A DNA stretch of 64,000 nucleotides from SOJZ01 sp964556565 (GTDB lineage Archaea; Thermoproteota; Bathyarchaeia; Bathyarchaeales; Bathyarchaeaceae): the NCBI GenBank assembly GCA_964556565.1, contig CAZKWF010000001.1:112328-176327 (forward strand), in the 5' to 3' direction. This document shows positions 35,670-43,364 of the stretch, piece by piece (within the stretch, counting starts at the first letter, position 1; every line of letters begins with the position of its first letter). The translations under genes and the position numbers were made by a program. Below the pieces are notes generated by a model. The model did not search any database and was not told the origin of the DNA. It was given only the letters and a program-made list of their open reading frames with translations.

Positions 35670-36103
35670 TCTTTGTGAGTTTTAACAAATTTGGGAAGAT
35701 AAGTTTCGTTTCAGAGACTAAAGTAGCGGATTTCGTGAAGTACTTAGAGAAAGGAAAAATCATGGCAACCAGATGCAATAGATGCGAGAAGCTCTACTTT
35801 CCTCCTAGGGCTGACTGCCCTGATGATTTGTCAACAGACATGACATGGCAAGAATTAAGCGGAAAATGCAAACTACTCACATACACCACAGCTCATTTCG
35901 CACCAACTGGCTTCCAAGATGATTTACCTTACACCATCGCCTTAGCCCAATGTGAAGAAGACGTGAAAGTATATGCATTTTTAGGCAAAGACATAGATGA
36001 AAACGAAATCCACATCGGCATGGATCTTAGAATCACACCACTGCGTTTACCCAATGGCAGAATCACATACGAACTAAAAAAGGCTAAAGCTTCAATGCAT
36101 TAA
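35666..36103 (+). CDS. DUF35 zinc-ribbon/OB-fold protein, thiolase partner
   Basis: A 145-residue acyl-CoA-binding accessory protein. The rubredoxin-like zinc ribbon is CNRCEKLYFPPRADCPDD (with the last ligand degenerate to Asp-Asp), followed by an OB-fold (GKCKLLTYTTAHFAP, DLPYTIALAQCEEDVKVYAFL). GTG 35666 overlaps the thiolase stop by four bases; GTG 35675 is an alternative start. In archaea such proteins bridge thiolase and HMG-CoA synthase; no HMG-CoA synthase is in this window. A second thiolase-DUF35 pair lies at 58082-59727. Confidence 0.9.
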   Translation: MIFVSFNKFGKISFVSETKVADFVKYLEKGKIMATRCNRCEKLYFPPRADCPDDLSTDMTWQELSGKCKLLTYTTAHFAPTGFQDDLPYTIALAQCEEDVKVYAFLGKDIDENEIHIGMDLRITPLRLPNGRITYELKKAKASMH

Positions 36104-36123
36104 AACAATAACTAGGTGATTAC

Positions 36124-37203
36124 ATGAACGCACACGAATCAATAAAGTTCGGTGTTGAAGGCCCTAACTATCCTTGGGAAGCCATACGTGAAACCACCCT
36201 GTTGGCAGAGAAAATCGGATTCGACTCCTATTGGATACCTGATCACCTAGTGGCTACCGGAGTAAAGCGTTGGGATGCTCTACATGCTTGGAGCACCCTT
36301 TGTGCCCTTGCAGTGCAAACAAAAAGAATCAAGCTGGCTACTGGTGTGAGCGACACCTACAGACATCACCCTGCTGCTTTAGCTCAAATGGCAGCAACTT
36401 GCGATGTCTTGTCAGAAGGCCGGGCAATACTCGGGATAGGCATAGGTGAAGCAATGAACTTAACACCTTTTGGCATCCCCTACGACAAGCCTGTGGGAAG
36501 AACGATTGAGGCTATCCAGATTATCCGAAGATTGTTTAGCGAGGATTTTGTTGATTTCAAAGGAAAGTACTACGAGCTAAAGAAAGGCCTCCTACGACCT
36601 AAGCCCGCGGTGCCAATTTCGGAAACTAAGTATCGTTCCACTGTTCCAATTTTCATTGCTGCAAGTTCACCAAGGACCATGAAAGTAACAGCTCGATACG
36701 GCGATGGATGGCTGCCTGCAAACTTAGTGCCTGAAGAGTACAAAAACAACCTTAAAAAGATACGAGAAACAGCGAAGAAATTTCAGAGAGATCCTTCGAG
36801 TATAGAGCCTGCTCATTTCATGTACGTGGTGGTTGCTAAGGACGCAGAGACCGCTAGAAAGGCTATGATGTTAACTGGTAAGATGATGTTACTGTCAAGA
36901 CCGAGGATACTCGAAAAAATAGGATTCCAACCGCCTACCCATGACTTTGAGATGACGTTTAAACTTGTTTTTCCACGGGATGGAGAATCTTGGCTGGCGA
37001 AGTCTAGGGAGCTACCAGATGAGGTTGTTGAAAAGTCGCCCTTCCTCTTTGGGACGCCTGATGACATCATAGACAAACTTGACAAATTTGTTGAAGCTGG
37101 TTGTCGTCACTTTGTGATGAATTTTCAGGTCTCACCAAGGATTCTGAAGGAGACCTGCCAGCTTTTCGCGGAAAAAGTCATACCCTACTTCAAGAAGAAG
37201 TGA
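36124..37203 (+). CDS. Luciferase-like F420-dependent oxidoreductase
   Basis: TIM-barrel enzyme of the bacterial-luciferase/methylene-H4MPT reductase (Mer) superfamily, 359 residues. Visible features are FDSYWIPDHL near the N-terminus, LATGVSDTYRHHPA, the phosphate-binding GRAILGIGIGEAMN and FIAASSPRTMKVTARYGDGWLP. In archaea these enzymes usually use coenzyme F420. ATG 36124 has AGGTGA upstream. It follows the thiolase and DUF35 genes by 20 bases on the same strand. Substrate unknown; it might be a folate/pterin reductase or act on an acyl intermediate. Confidence 0.87.
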   Translation: MNAHESIKFGVEGPNYPWEAIRETTLLAEKIGFDSYWIPDHLVATGVKRWDALHAWSTLCALAVQTKRIKLATGVSDTYRHHPAALAQMAATCDVLSEGRAILGIGIGEAMNLTPFGIPYDKPVGRTIEAIQIIRRLFSEDFVDFKGKYYELKKGLLRPKPAVPISETKYRSTVPIFIAASSPRTMKVTARYGDGWLPANLVPEEYKNNLKKIRETAKKFQRDPSSIEPAHFMYVVVAKDAETARKAMMLTGKMMLLSRPRILEKIGFQPPTHDFEMTFKLVFPRDGESWLAKSRELPDEVVEKSPFLFGTPDDIIDKLDKFVEAGCRHFVMNFQVSPRILKETCQLFAEKVIPYFKKK

Positions 37204-37386
37204 GCATTCCTAACGAGGAACACTCCAAGGCTAACACGATCCTCATTTAGGCCAAAGGCAACCGATAAAATCGACAAAGAAAAGATTTAAACAAAAGCAA
37301 ACATGACGAATTAGCCTTGCGCGCACAGATTTTCTTTATCCTCTATCTTTCAATCTGAGAAAAACCTTGAAGATCTTCAGTCACGA

Positions 37387-38367
37387 TTACTCGAGTTTGG
37401 CACCACATCGTAAACAGTATTTGGATTTTTCTGGGAGGTATTCTACACCACACTTGTTGCACTTACGCATGTAGGGTCCGTAGGGAATCCTTGGGTCCCC
37501 TCCTTTGGCGATGAAGGAGCGAATTTTTTCCATTTCGACCTTTCTCTTTTGTTTGAAAGCCCATAAGCCTTCGGTGGGCTCCATTGACCCTATGTTGAGG
37601 GCAAACCATGCCTTCCCATGTTCCCATGTGAGACGCCAGATCAGTTCTTTCCACCAGTTATGCTGAACCTTAAAATACCAGAGGCTGGATGGAGACAGAT
37701 TTTTCATCCTATCGATGTACCCTTTTACCTTGCTGTCTAGTTTATCTTTAGGTACTACATCGTTCACTACACCGTACTTGAGGGCATCTTCCGCGTTTAT
37801 CTGTGAACTTAGGAGAACCATTTCCGCTGACTTTTTTATGCTCATATGCAGGGGAAGCCATTGAGAAAGTCCCCCGATAGAGGTCATGCCCACCCTGGGT
37901 CCGGGCGAGATGAATCTTGCATGGTCTGCTGCAATCGCAAGGTCGCAACAGGCCACAAACTCCCAGCCACCCCCTGCCACCGCACCATTCACTCGAGCGA
38001 TAACAGGTTTGCCACAGTGCATTATCAAGTCAAAAACTCTACCGTAATATTCTCCCCACTCCCAAAACTTCCAAGGCTTTCTATTGTACGTCTCGGCGTA
38101 CTCGTGTACGTTTCCACCAGTGCAAAAAGCCTTGTCACCTACACCTGTCATTACTATAAACTGGACAGAATCGTCTCCCATAGCCCTCTCGTATCCAGCA
38201 CACATTTCTTTGAGTGTCCCTAGAACGTACGAATTCATCTCCCCAAGGTTATTAATAGCAATACACGCAGTGTAATCGTACCAATTAGGATCGTATTTGA
38301 CAGTTCGCCAGTTTTTTGGGTCCTCAGCTGGATACCAGTCGTATTCTCTTTCTGCCACGTTTATCAC
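37387..38367 (-). CDS. oah: Enoyl-CoA hydratase-family ring hydrolase (Oah-like) with C-terminal zinc ribbon
   Basis: Crotonase-fold protein of 326 residues. The oxyanion-hole segments are AFCTGGNVHEYAE (80-92) and AGGGWEFVACCD (131-142); the first closely resembles 6-oxocyclohex-1-ene-1-carbonyl-CoA hydrolase (Oah), which opens the ring in the benzoyl-CoA pathway to 3-hydroxypimelyl-CoA. The C-terminus adds a zinc ribbon with C303, C306, C318 and C321, which is not part of known Oah. About 9 kb from the reductase genes, on the opposite strand. The Oah role is an inference from motif and context; a general hydratase/isomerase is the alternative. Confidence 0.75.
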   Translation of the reverse strand: MINVAEREYDWYPAEDPKNWRTVKYDPNWYDYTACIAINNLGEMNSYVLGTLKEMCAGYERAMGDDSVQFIVMTGVGDKAFCTGGNVHEYAETYNRKPWKFWEWGEYYGRVFDLIMHCGKPVIARVNGAVAGGGWEFVACCDLAIAADHARFISPGPRVGMTSIGGLSQWLPLHMSIKKSAEMVLLSSQINAEDALKYGVVNDVVPKDKLDSKVKGYIDRMKNLSPSSLWYFKVQHNWWKELIWRLTWEHGKAWFALNIGSMEPTEGLWAFKQKRKVEMEKIRSFIAKGGDPRIPYGPYMRKCNKCGVEYLPEKSKYCLRCGAKLE

Positions 38368-38448
38368 ATCAGTCGGAATTACTTTCCAAATGTATTTAAG
38401 ACTTGTTGGAGATGAGAATTACATCACGACATTGCCCAAAGTGGAAAC

Positions 38449-39963
38449 ATGGACACGCAGAAAATAGTCAAACACCTAAAACAGATAGTGAAACCAGAAC
38501 AGATCCTCACAGACCCTGAAGACCTCTACGTATATTCTTTTGAAAAAATCGTTGAGAAACAAAACCCAGTACCAGATATAGTTGTTAAGACCCCTTCGTC
38601 TGGAGAAGCTCAAAAAATTCTTGAACTCGCTGGAAAGGAATGCTTCACGGTTGTCAAAAGAGGTGAAATGATTGGTGGTCAAAGCGTAGAGAAGCCATTG
38701 CTGTTGCTAGATGATGTTCCCACTCCCGAGCTGAAAATGGTCTCGTCAAAAAAAGGCGAGACAATCGAAATTTTAGAGGAAATTCGTGAGAGAGGATACG
38801 GAAACCCTAGAAATTTAGCTTTCGCCCTAAAAACCTTGTTTTTGGAGAAAAACCTTGCAAAATGCGAAGAATGTAAAACATGTAGTGGTTATTGCACAGT
38901 CGCATCATCTTTTGAAGGAGTTGAAACATGGTCTTCGAAGGGAAGAGCCATTGTAATCAGAGGTCTTCAAAATAAAGAACTCTCCGTCTCCAGAAAGGTG
39001 GTTGACATACTGTACACATGCACTGAATGTGGTTTGTGCTTTGCCCAATGCTTTGAAGATCTTGAGATTAATGAAGCCATACTAGCCACTCGACATCAAA
39101 TCGCTGAAAAAGGATGGGTTCCAGAGGTTTTCCGTGAAGCGGCGAAAAACATCATAAAAGTTGGGGACCCTGGAGCGGTTCCTGTTAAGCGTCGCCTTTC
39201 ATGGATGCAAGACTTCGCCTATCAACCTCTGCCTAGAAAAACTGAAGTTCTATATTGGGTTGGATGTATGGTGGCAGACAGAACCCCAGAAACCGCTAGG
39301 GCCTTTTTGAAAATTCTAAACCAAGCAAATGTGAGCTTCACAATGCTTAGGGAAAGGGAGGGTTGCTGTGGATATGTCCTATTGTCAACAGGGCTTTGGA
39401 ATGAAGCGAAGAAAATTGCAGAAGAGGTATTCTCAAAAATAGAAAAAACTGGAGTTAATACCCTTGTTACGCCTTGTGCAGGTTGCTACTACACTTTCAC
39501 GAAGCTTTATCCAGAAATCTTGGGAGTCTCACTTCCATGTGAAGTTCTCCATTCATCACACTTCATTGAAAAATTAGTCAATGACGCAAGGCTGGAGCTG
39601 AAAGGTTTAGATCTTAGAGTTAGCTATCACGATCCTTGCTCTTTAGGTAGGCACAGTAGAGTTTTTGATGCTCCGCGTAATGCATTGAAGGCAATACCGG
39701 GTCTGACACTTACCGAAATGCCACTGAATAGGCAATCTGCAAGGTGCTGTGGTGGTGGCGGAGGTTTGTGGTCTTTCAACCATCAGGTTAGCATGAACTC
39801 AGCCTATTCGAGGCTGAAGGATTTGCAGCCGTTAAAAATTGATGTGTTAACAACGGCGTGTCCTCTTTGTCAAATCAATTTTCGTTACACTTCTGTTAGA
39901 AGGTCTATTCCCATAAAAGTATGTGACGTAACTGAAATAGTAGCATTGTCGTGTGACCTTTAA
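38449..39963 (+). CDS. HdrD/GlpC-like Fe-S protein with truncated FAD-domain N-terminus
   Basis: Electron-transfer protein of 504 residues. Two ferredoxin-type motifs (CEECKTCSGYC and CTECGLCFAQC, about 138-203) are followed by two CCG-type Cys-rich domains (REGCCGYVL and ARCCGGGGG), as in HdrD/GlpC and lactate-dehydrogenase Fe-S subunits. The first 105 residues look like only the start of a GlcD FAD-binding domain (LTDPEDLYVYSFEK, PDIVVKTPSSGEAQKIL) that has lost most of its length. It is divergent from the Oah-like gene. It may pass electrons from acyl-CoA oxidation to a membrane or soluble acceptor; partner unknown. Confidence 0.85.
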   Translation: MDTQKIVKHLKQIVKPEQILTDPEDLYVYSFEKIVEKQNPVPDIVVKTPSSGEAQKILELAGKECFTVVKRGEMIGGQSVEKPLLLLDDVPTPELKMVSSKKGETIEILEEIRERGYGNPRNLAFALKTLFLEKNLAKCEECKTCSGYCTVASSFEGVETWSSKGRAIVIRGLQNKELSVSRKVVDILYTCTECGLCFAQCFEDLEINEAILATRHQIAEKGWVPEVFREAAKNIIKVGDPGAVPVKRRLSWMQDFAYQPLPRKTEVLYWVGCMVADRTPETARAFLKILNQANVSFTMLREREGCCGYVLLSTGLWNEAKKIAEEVFSKIEKTGVNTLVTPCAGCYYTFTKLYPEILGVSLPCEVLHSSHFIEKLVNDARLELKGLDLRVSYHDPCSLGRHSRVFDAPRNALKAIPGLTLTEMPLNRQSARCCGGGGGLWSFNHQVSMNSAYSRLKDLQPLKIDVLTTACPLCQINFRYTSVRRSIPIKVCDVTEIVALSCDL

Positions 39964-40189
39964 TGATAAGCGTCTAAAAACATGAGATAGCATACATGCA
40001 AGCACCTGACACACTATTTTAGTGTTAGCAAACCGCTAAAAGTTTTACTTGCTCATATTGTATATTCAAGTAAATATGGAGAAAAGCTTCTTTCCTCGTG
40101 ACAAAAACACCACCTATTTTCACCCAAACCAGCCAGCATGCATATCTCGCAATCTGTTTTCACACCCAGATTGTTTTTCAGCGAGTGTC

Positions 40190-40209
40190 TTTGCTTATCC
40201 TGCGTTAAA
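40190..40209 (+). repeat. 20-base copy of an internal fbp segment, upstream of fbp
   Basis: Matches 40938-40957 inside the FBPase gene at 19 of 20 positions (TTTGCTTATCC and GCGTTAAA with one difference). It lies in the 284-base gap before fbp, at the end of a 47-codon open frame (40076-40219) that I do not consider a real gene. The gap holds nothing else I can support apart from AT-rich promoter-like sequence near 40205-40230. Confidence 0.45.
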
Positions 40210-40247
40210 TAAAAAATAAACTTATTTATGATTCAGATGTTATTGGA

Positions 40248-41162
40248 ATGACGGTTATAATGGTAGGTGTTATTCTAAAAGAACATCTTAAAGCGATTGA
40301 CACTGAATTGGCTTCTTTAATTCTTACGATAAGTAAGACTGCAGTCGGAATAAAAGAGAGATTACCATACATGAGGGGTATCGCGGAGACTCAAAATATA
40401 TATGGCGAATTGCAATCGGCTTTGGATTTATGGACCGATCAACTATTTATCGAGGAATTTAGGAAACTAGGTTTAGTAAACAAAGTTGCATCAGAAGAAC
40501 AAAAAAATCTTGCAAGACTTAATGACAATGGGAGATTCTTCGTAACATCAGACCCATTCGACGGTTCTTCAAATCTTCCTAGCAATAATTTAGTTGCAAC
40601 AATAGTTGGTGTATATGAAAAGGATTTTTACACAGAAGGAAAAAATCAAGTTGCTGCATTGTATGTCTTGTACGGTCCTGTACTAAGTTTAGTTTATACA
40701 GTCGGCGAAGGTGTTCATGAATTTTTGTACAAACCTTCAAAAAAAGAATTTATTCTAGAAAATGAAAACAAAAGACTTCCAGAAAAAGGAAAATTATGTG
40801 GTTTTGGTGGTTCAAGAAAAGCTTGGCTTCCACCATTCAGAAAATTTGCTGAAGAGTTAGAAGAAGAAGGTTTGAAAGTAAGATACAGCGGAGCATTTGC
40901 AGCAGACATTAATCAAATACTTCATTATGGTGGGATTTTTGCTTATCCCGCGTTAAAAGAAAAGCTATATGGAAAAGGAAAGTTGAGATTGTTGTTCGAG
41001 GCCAACCCGATATCATTTGTGATGGAACAAGCTGGGGGCGCTTCAAGCAATGGTAAACGTTCAATACTTGAAGTTAAGCCAACAAGTCTAGATCAAAGAA
41101 TTCCAATCTATGTTGGTAATGAAAACTTGATCAAAAGATTGGAACGGGCACTTAAAGGATAG
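40248..41162 (+). CDS. fbp: Fructose-1,6-bisphosphatase, class I
   Basis: Removes the C1 phosphate of fructose 1,6-bisphosphate in gluconeogenesis. The metal site DPFDGSSN is at 102-109; YSGAFAADINQILHYGGIFAYP and KLRLLFEANPISFVMEQAGG, together with LDQRIPIYVG near the end, are class I hallmarks. At 304 residues it is slightly shorter than bacterial enzymes. Most archaea use class IV or class V (bifunctional) enzymes, so a class I gene suggests transfer; the gene also looks more A+T-rich than its neighbours. ATG 40248 or ATG 40260 are possible starts. Convergent with a class II aldolase gene. Confidence 0.93.
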   Translation: MTVIMVGVILKEHLKAIDTELASLILTISKTAVGIKERLPYMRGIAETQNIYGELQSALDLWTDQLFIEEFRKLGLVNKVASEEQKNLARLNDNGRFFVTSDPFDGSSNLPSNNLVATIVGVYEKDFYTEGKNQVAALYVLYGPVLSLVYTVGEGVHEFLYKPSKKEFILENENKRLPEKGKLCGFGGSRKAWLPPFRKFAEELEEEGLKVRYSGAFAADINQILHYGGIFAYPALKEKLYGKGKLRLLFEANPISFVMEQAGGASSNGKRSILEVKPTSLDQRIPIYVGNENLIKRLERALKG

Positions 41163-41240
41163 ATTTTCACAATTCAACATAAATGCGTGCGCAACTGAGT
41201 TAAAATTTTAGTTAGGGTAGAAAACGGAAATTTTTGACTT

Positions 41241-42383
41241 TTAAATGAATTTCGGTTTGTAATGTTGAGCCATTCCTTTGGACCAGAATGCTTTTTCCAT
41301 CAATTCACAAACATGCTCATACATTTCTCTTTGTGCATTTCTGAAAATTTGGGAATTCACTTCATCACGAAGTTTATCATTGAACCTAACCCACATATAC
41401 CTGCCACTTTGTTTCCCTATTTTCTTTGCTTCTACAGCCATTTCTTTAAGTATAGCAGCACCTGCGTCATCTTCCCTAAGGTTATTAAAGAGAATTGTCC
41501 AGAACCTTGATGCATAGTTGAACTTTCTGGCACCTTGTTTCACAGCTTCATTAAAACCCTCATTGGTTTGTCCTGTGCCTCCATGCAAAGCTATTGGAAC
41601 ATCTTTTATACCTTCACATCTAAGACCTTCTCTGATTTCACCTATTCTACCATAGAATATAGATGGTTCTCCCACGATTTCCCCATGTGCTGACCCTATG
41701 AATGGTGCAAAAGCTTCTGGATTCGTACCATCAACCAATAACACCGCATCTTCCACCTTTGTGATCTCAGCCATTATTTGTACTCGTGTCTGCGCCGCTC
41801 GTGCCTTTGCGCTACCGATTTCTCCTTCTTCAACTTCAAAACTGATACCCAAGGGATGTAAATCTTCTATTATTGGCATGCATTTCTCAATGTTCATACG
41901 AACTGCTCCAGTCCTGTCTGAAGTAGGTTGTTTAGAGAAATCAAGTTCTACCGAAGTATATCCGGCTTCCACCGCTGCGTATGCGAGCTTAGGATCTTTT
42001 TGTAGATGGTCTATGTGCATACATATAGGTGGAATTCTTTTGTATTGTTTTACTCTTTTTTCCACTTCATCCACTACTAAGTCCATGAACCTTGTTAGTT
42101 TGTCTTTATAATCACTTCCTGAAAAGGCATATTCTACCTGAGATTCTGCAGACTCGATTATCAATGGTGAATTGCACTCAAATGCAGCATCTAGAACTGC
42201 GTAAAGCATCTCTTGGACAACAGCATTTGCTGCAAGAACACCAAAATTGTACTTATCTGCTGGTTCCAGCATTTCCTTCAAGTTTAGAAATCGGGTACTG
42301 CCTAGGCATGTGTCTAATTTTCTGATATATGGGTTTGCTTCAAAGGACAATGGAGCAATATCCTTTGGTTTAACAGGCATCAC
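41241..42383 (-). CDS. Class II fructose-bisphosphate aldolase family protein
   Basis: Zinc-dependent aldolase barrel of 380 residues. Metal ligands are seen as H123-x-D-H126 (CMHIDHLQKD), a Glu region FEVEEGEIG and His in ALHGGTGQTNE; KFNYASRF forms the phosphate site. It could cleave or form fructose 1,6-bisphosphate, or act on a related substrate such as tagatose-bisphosphate. It is convergent with the class I FBPase gene, which favours a gluconeogenic role. Most archaea use class I-type or bifunctional FBPA/P instead. Confidence 0.88.
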   Translation of the reverse strand: MMPVKPKDIAPLSFEANPYIRKLDTCLGSTRFLNLKEMLEPADKYNFGVLAANAVVQEMLYAVLDAAFECNSPLIIESAESQVEYAFSGSDYKDKLTRFMDLVVDEVEKRVKQYKRIPPICMHIDHLQKDPKLAYAAVEAGYTSVELDFSKQPTSDRTGAVRMNIEKCMPIIEDLHPLGISFEVEEGEIGSAKARAAQTRVQIMAEITKVEDAVLLVDGTNPEAFAPFIGSAHGEIVGEPSIFYGRIGEIREGLRCEGIKDVPIALHGGTGQTNEGFNEAVKQGARKFNYASRFWTILFNNLREDDAGAAILKEMAVEAKKIGKQSGRYMWVRFNDKLRDEVNSQIFRNAQREMYEHVCELMEKAFWSKGMAQHYKPKFI

Positions 42384-42498
42384 TTGCCCTCCAATTCTTA
42401 TTATTTATCTTACATAATTCATCAAGGCACGCGCATAGATATACATGTATACATGCATAAAACTCCAATAGATCAGTTCTGTGTAGGAGATGTAAGAG

Positions 42499-42864
42499 AT
42501 GAAGAGAAAATTATCTGTTAATGTAAGATTCGCTGAACCAAAGGATTTGGATTTTTGTGTAGAGTCAGACTATGACCATGTTGGCAAAGTTGTGCTTAAG
42601 AGGAAAGTGGAAGAAGAAGCGGTAATTCTTGCTGAAGTTGATCGCAAACTTGTTGGATACCTACGTATAGAATACCTATGGCTGAACATACCTTATTTGA
42701 GTGTCATTGGTGTCAACGAAGAGTATCAGAGAAAAGGTATAGGAACTGCTATGATTGAATTCTTAGGACGGCATCTACTCAAACAAGGACACAAGGTCTT
42801 GTATAGTTCTTCGCAAGCAAATGAGAATGGTGTTTCTGAAATAGTAGAATTCGCCATTCGTTAA
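42499..42864 (+). CDS. GNAT family N-acetyltransferase
   Basis: Single-domain acetyltransferase of 121 residues. The acetyl-CoA loop is EYQRKGIGTAMIEFL, preceded by a strand YLSVIGVN and followed by GHKVLYSSSQANE. The length is at the lower end for the family and the C-terminus looks short after FAIR, as if the last strand is missing. Substrate unknown. ATG 42499 follows GGAGATG. It faces the AOR operon convergently. Confidence 0.82.
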   Translation: MKRKLSVNVRFAEPKDLDFCVESDYDHVGKVVLKRKVEEEAVILAEVDRKLVGYLRIEYLWLNIPYLSVIGVNEEYQRKGIGTAMIEFLGRHLLKQGHKVLYSSSQANENGVSEIVEFAIR

Positions 42865-42868
42865 TTTT

Positions 42869-43354
42869 TCAGACTGCAAACATTTTCTTCATTAGATCGG
42901 AAAACTTTTCGGCTGCAACTCTCCTCTTCCTGAGGTTTATTGCGGTGGCATCTAAATACTGTAAAGCTTGAGGTTCGCAAAACTTTACGCAGAGAGGCTC
43001 CCCACCGCATAGATCGCATTTAAGAACTTTTCCTGTTTTTGTGTCTAGGCTTATCCCGCCAAAAGGGCAGAACATTACGCAGAGTCTACATCCGACACAC
43101 AAATCATAATCTATTAACACGGCGCCAGTTTTTTCATCCCTTTTTAAGGCGTGCATTGGACAGACAAGTTCACAAAGGGGAGTCTCACATTGCTGACAAA
43201 CCATCGGGACATAAAGGCCAACTGTCTCCCATTTTACGGTGTGGATTCTAGCCCGTGTTGGGTTGCAAACCTTCTCATGAAACAGTGAGCAAACAGACTC
43301 GCAGATTCGACATCCAGAGCATTTCTCCGGGTCTATAAAAAGGATTTTCTGCAT
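42869..43354 (-). CDS. Four-cluster ferredoxin-type electron-transfer subunit of AOR operon
   Basis: Polyferredoxin (161 residues) of the HycB/AorA type. Four Cys sets are seen: CSGCRICESVC, CQQCETPLCELVCP, CVGCRLCVMFCP and CDLCGGEPLCVKFCEP, giving four [4Fe-4S] clusters. ATG 43354 has AGGAGGAG right before it and is a better start than the in-frame ATG 43393, which overlaps the AOR gene. Similar small subunits accompany tungsten AORs of aromatic-degrading bacteria and BamB (as BamC) in class II benzoyl-CoA reductase. Last gene of the moaD-zinc ribbon-AOR operon. Confidence 0.9.
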   Translation of the reverse strand: MQKILFIDPEKCSGCRICESVCSLFHEKVCNPTRARIHTVKWETVGLYVPMVCQQCETPLCELVCPMHALKRDEKTGAVLIDYDLCVGCRLCVMFCPFGGISLDTKTGKVLKCDLCGGEPLCVKFCEPQALQYLDATAINLRKRRVAAEKFSDLMKKMFAV

Positions 43355-43364
43355 CTTTCTCCTC

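Noticed and set aside
40076..40219. 47-codon open frame before fbp
   Set aside because: No ribosome-binding site and an unlikely composition; its end coincides with the short repeat of fbp sequence.
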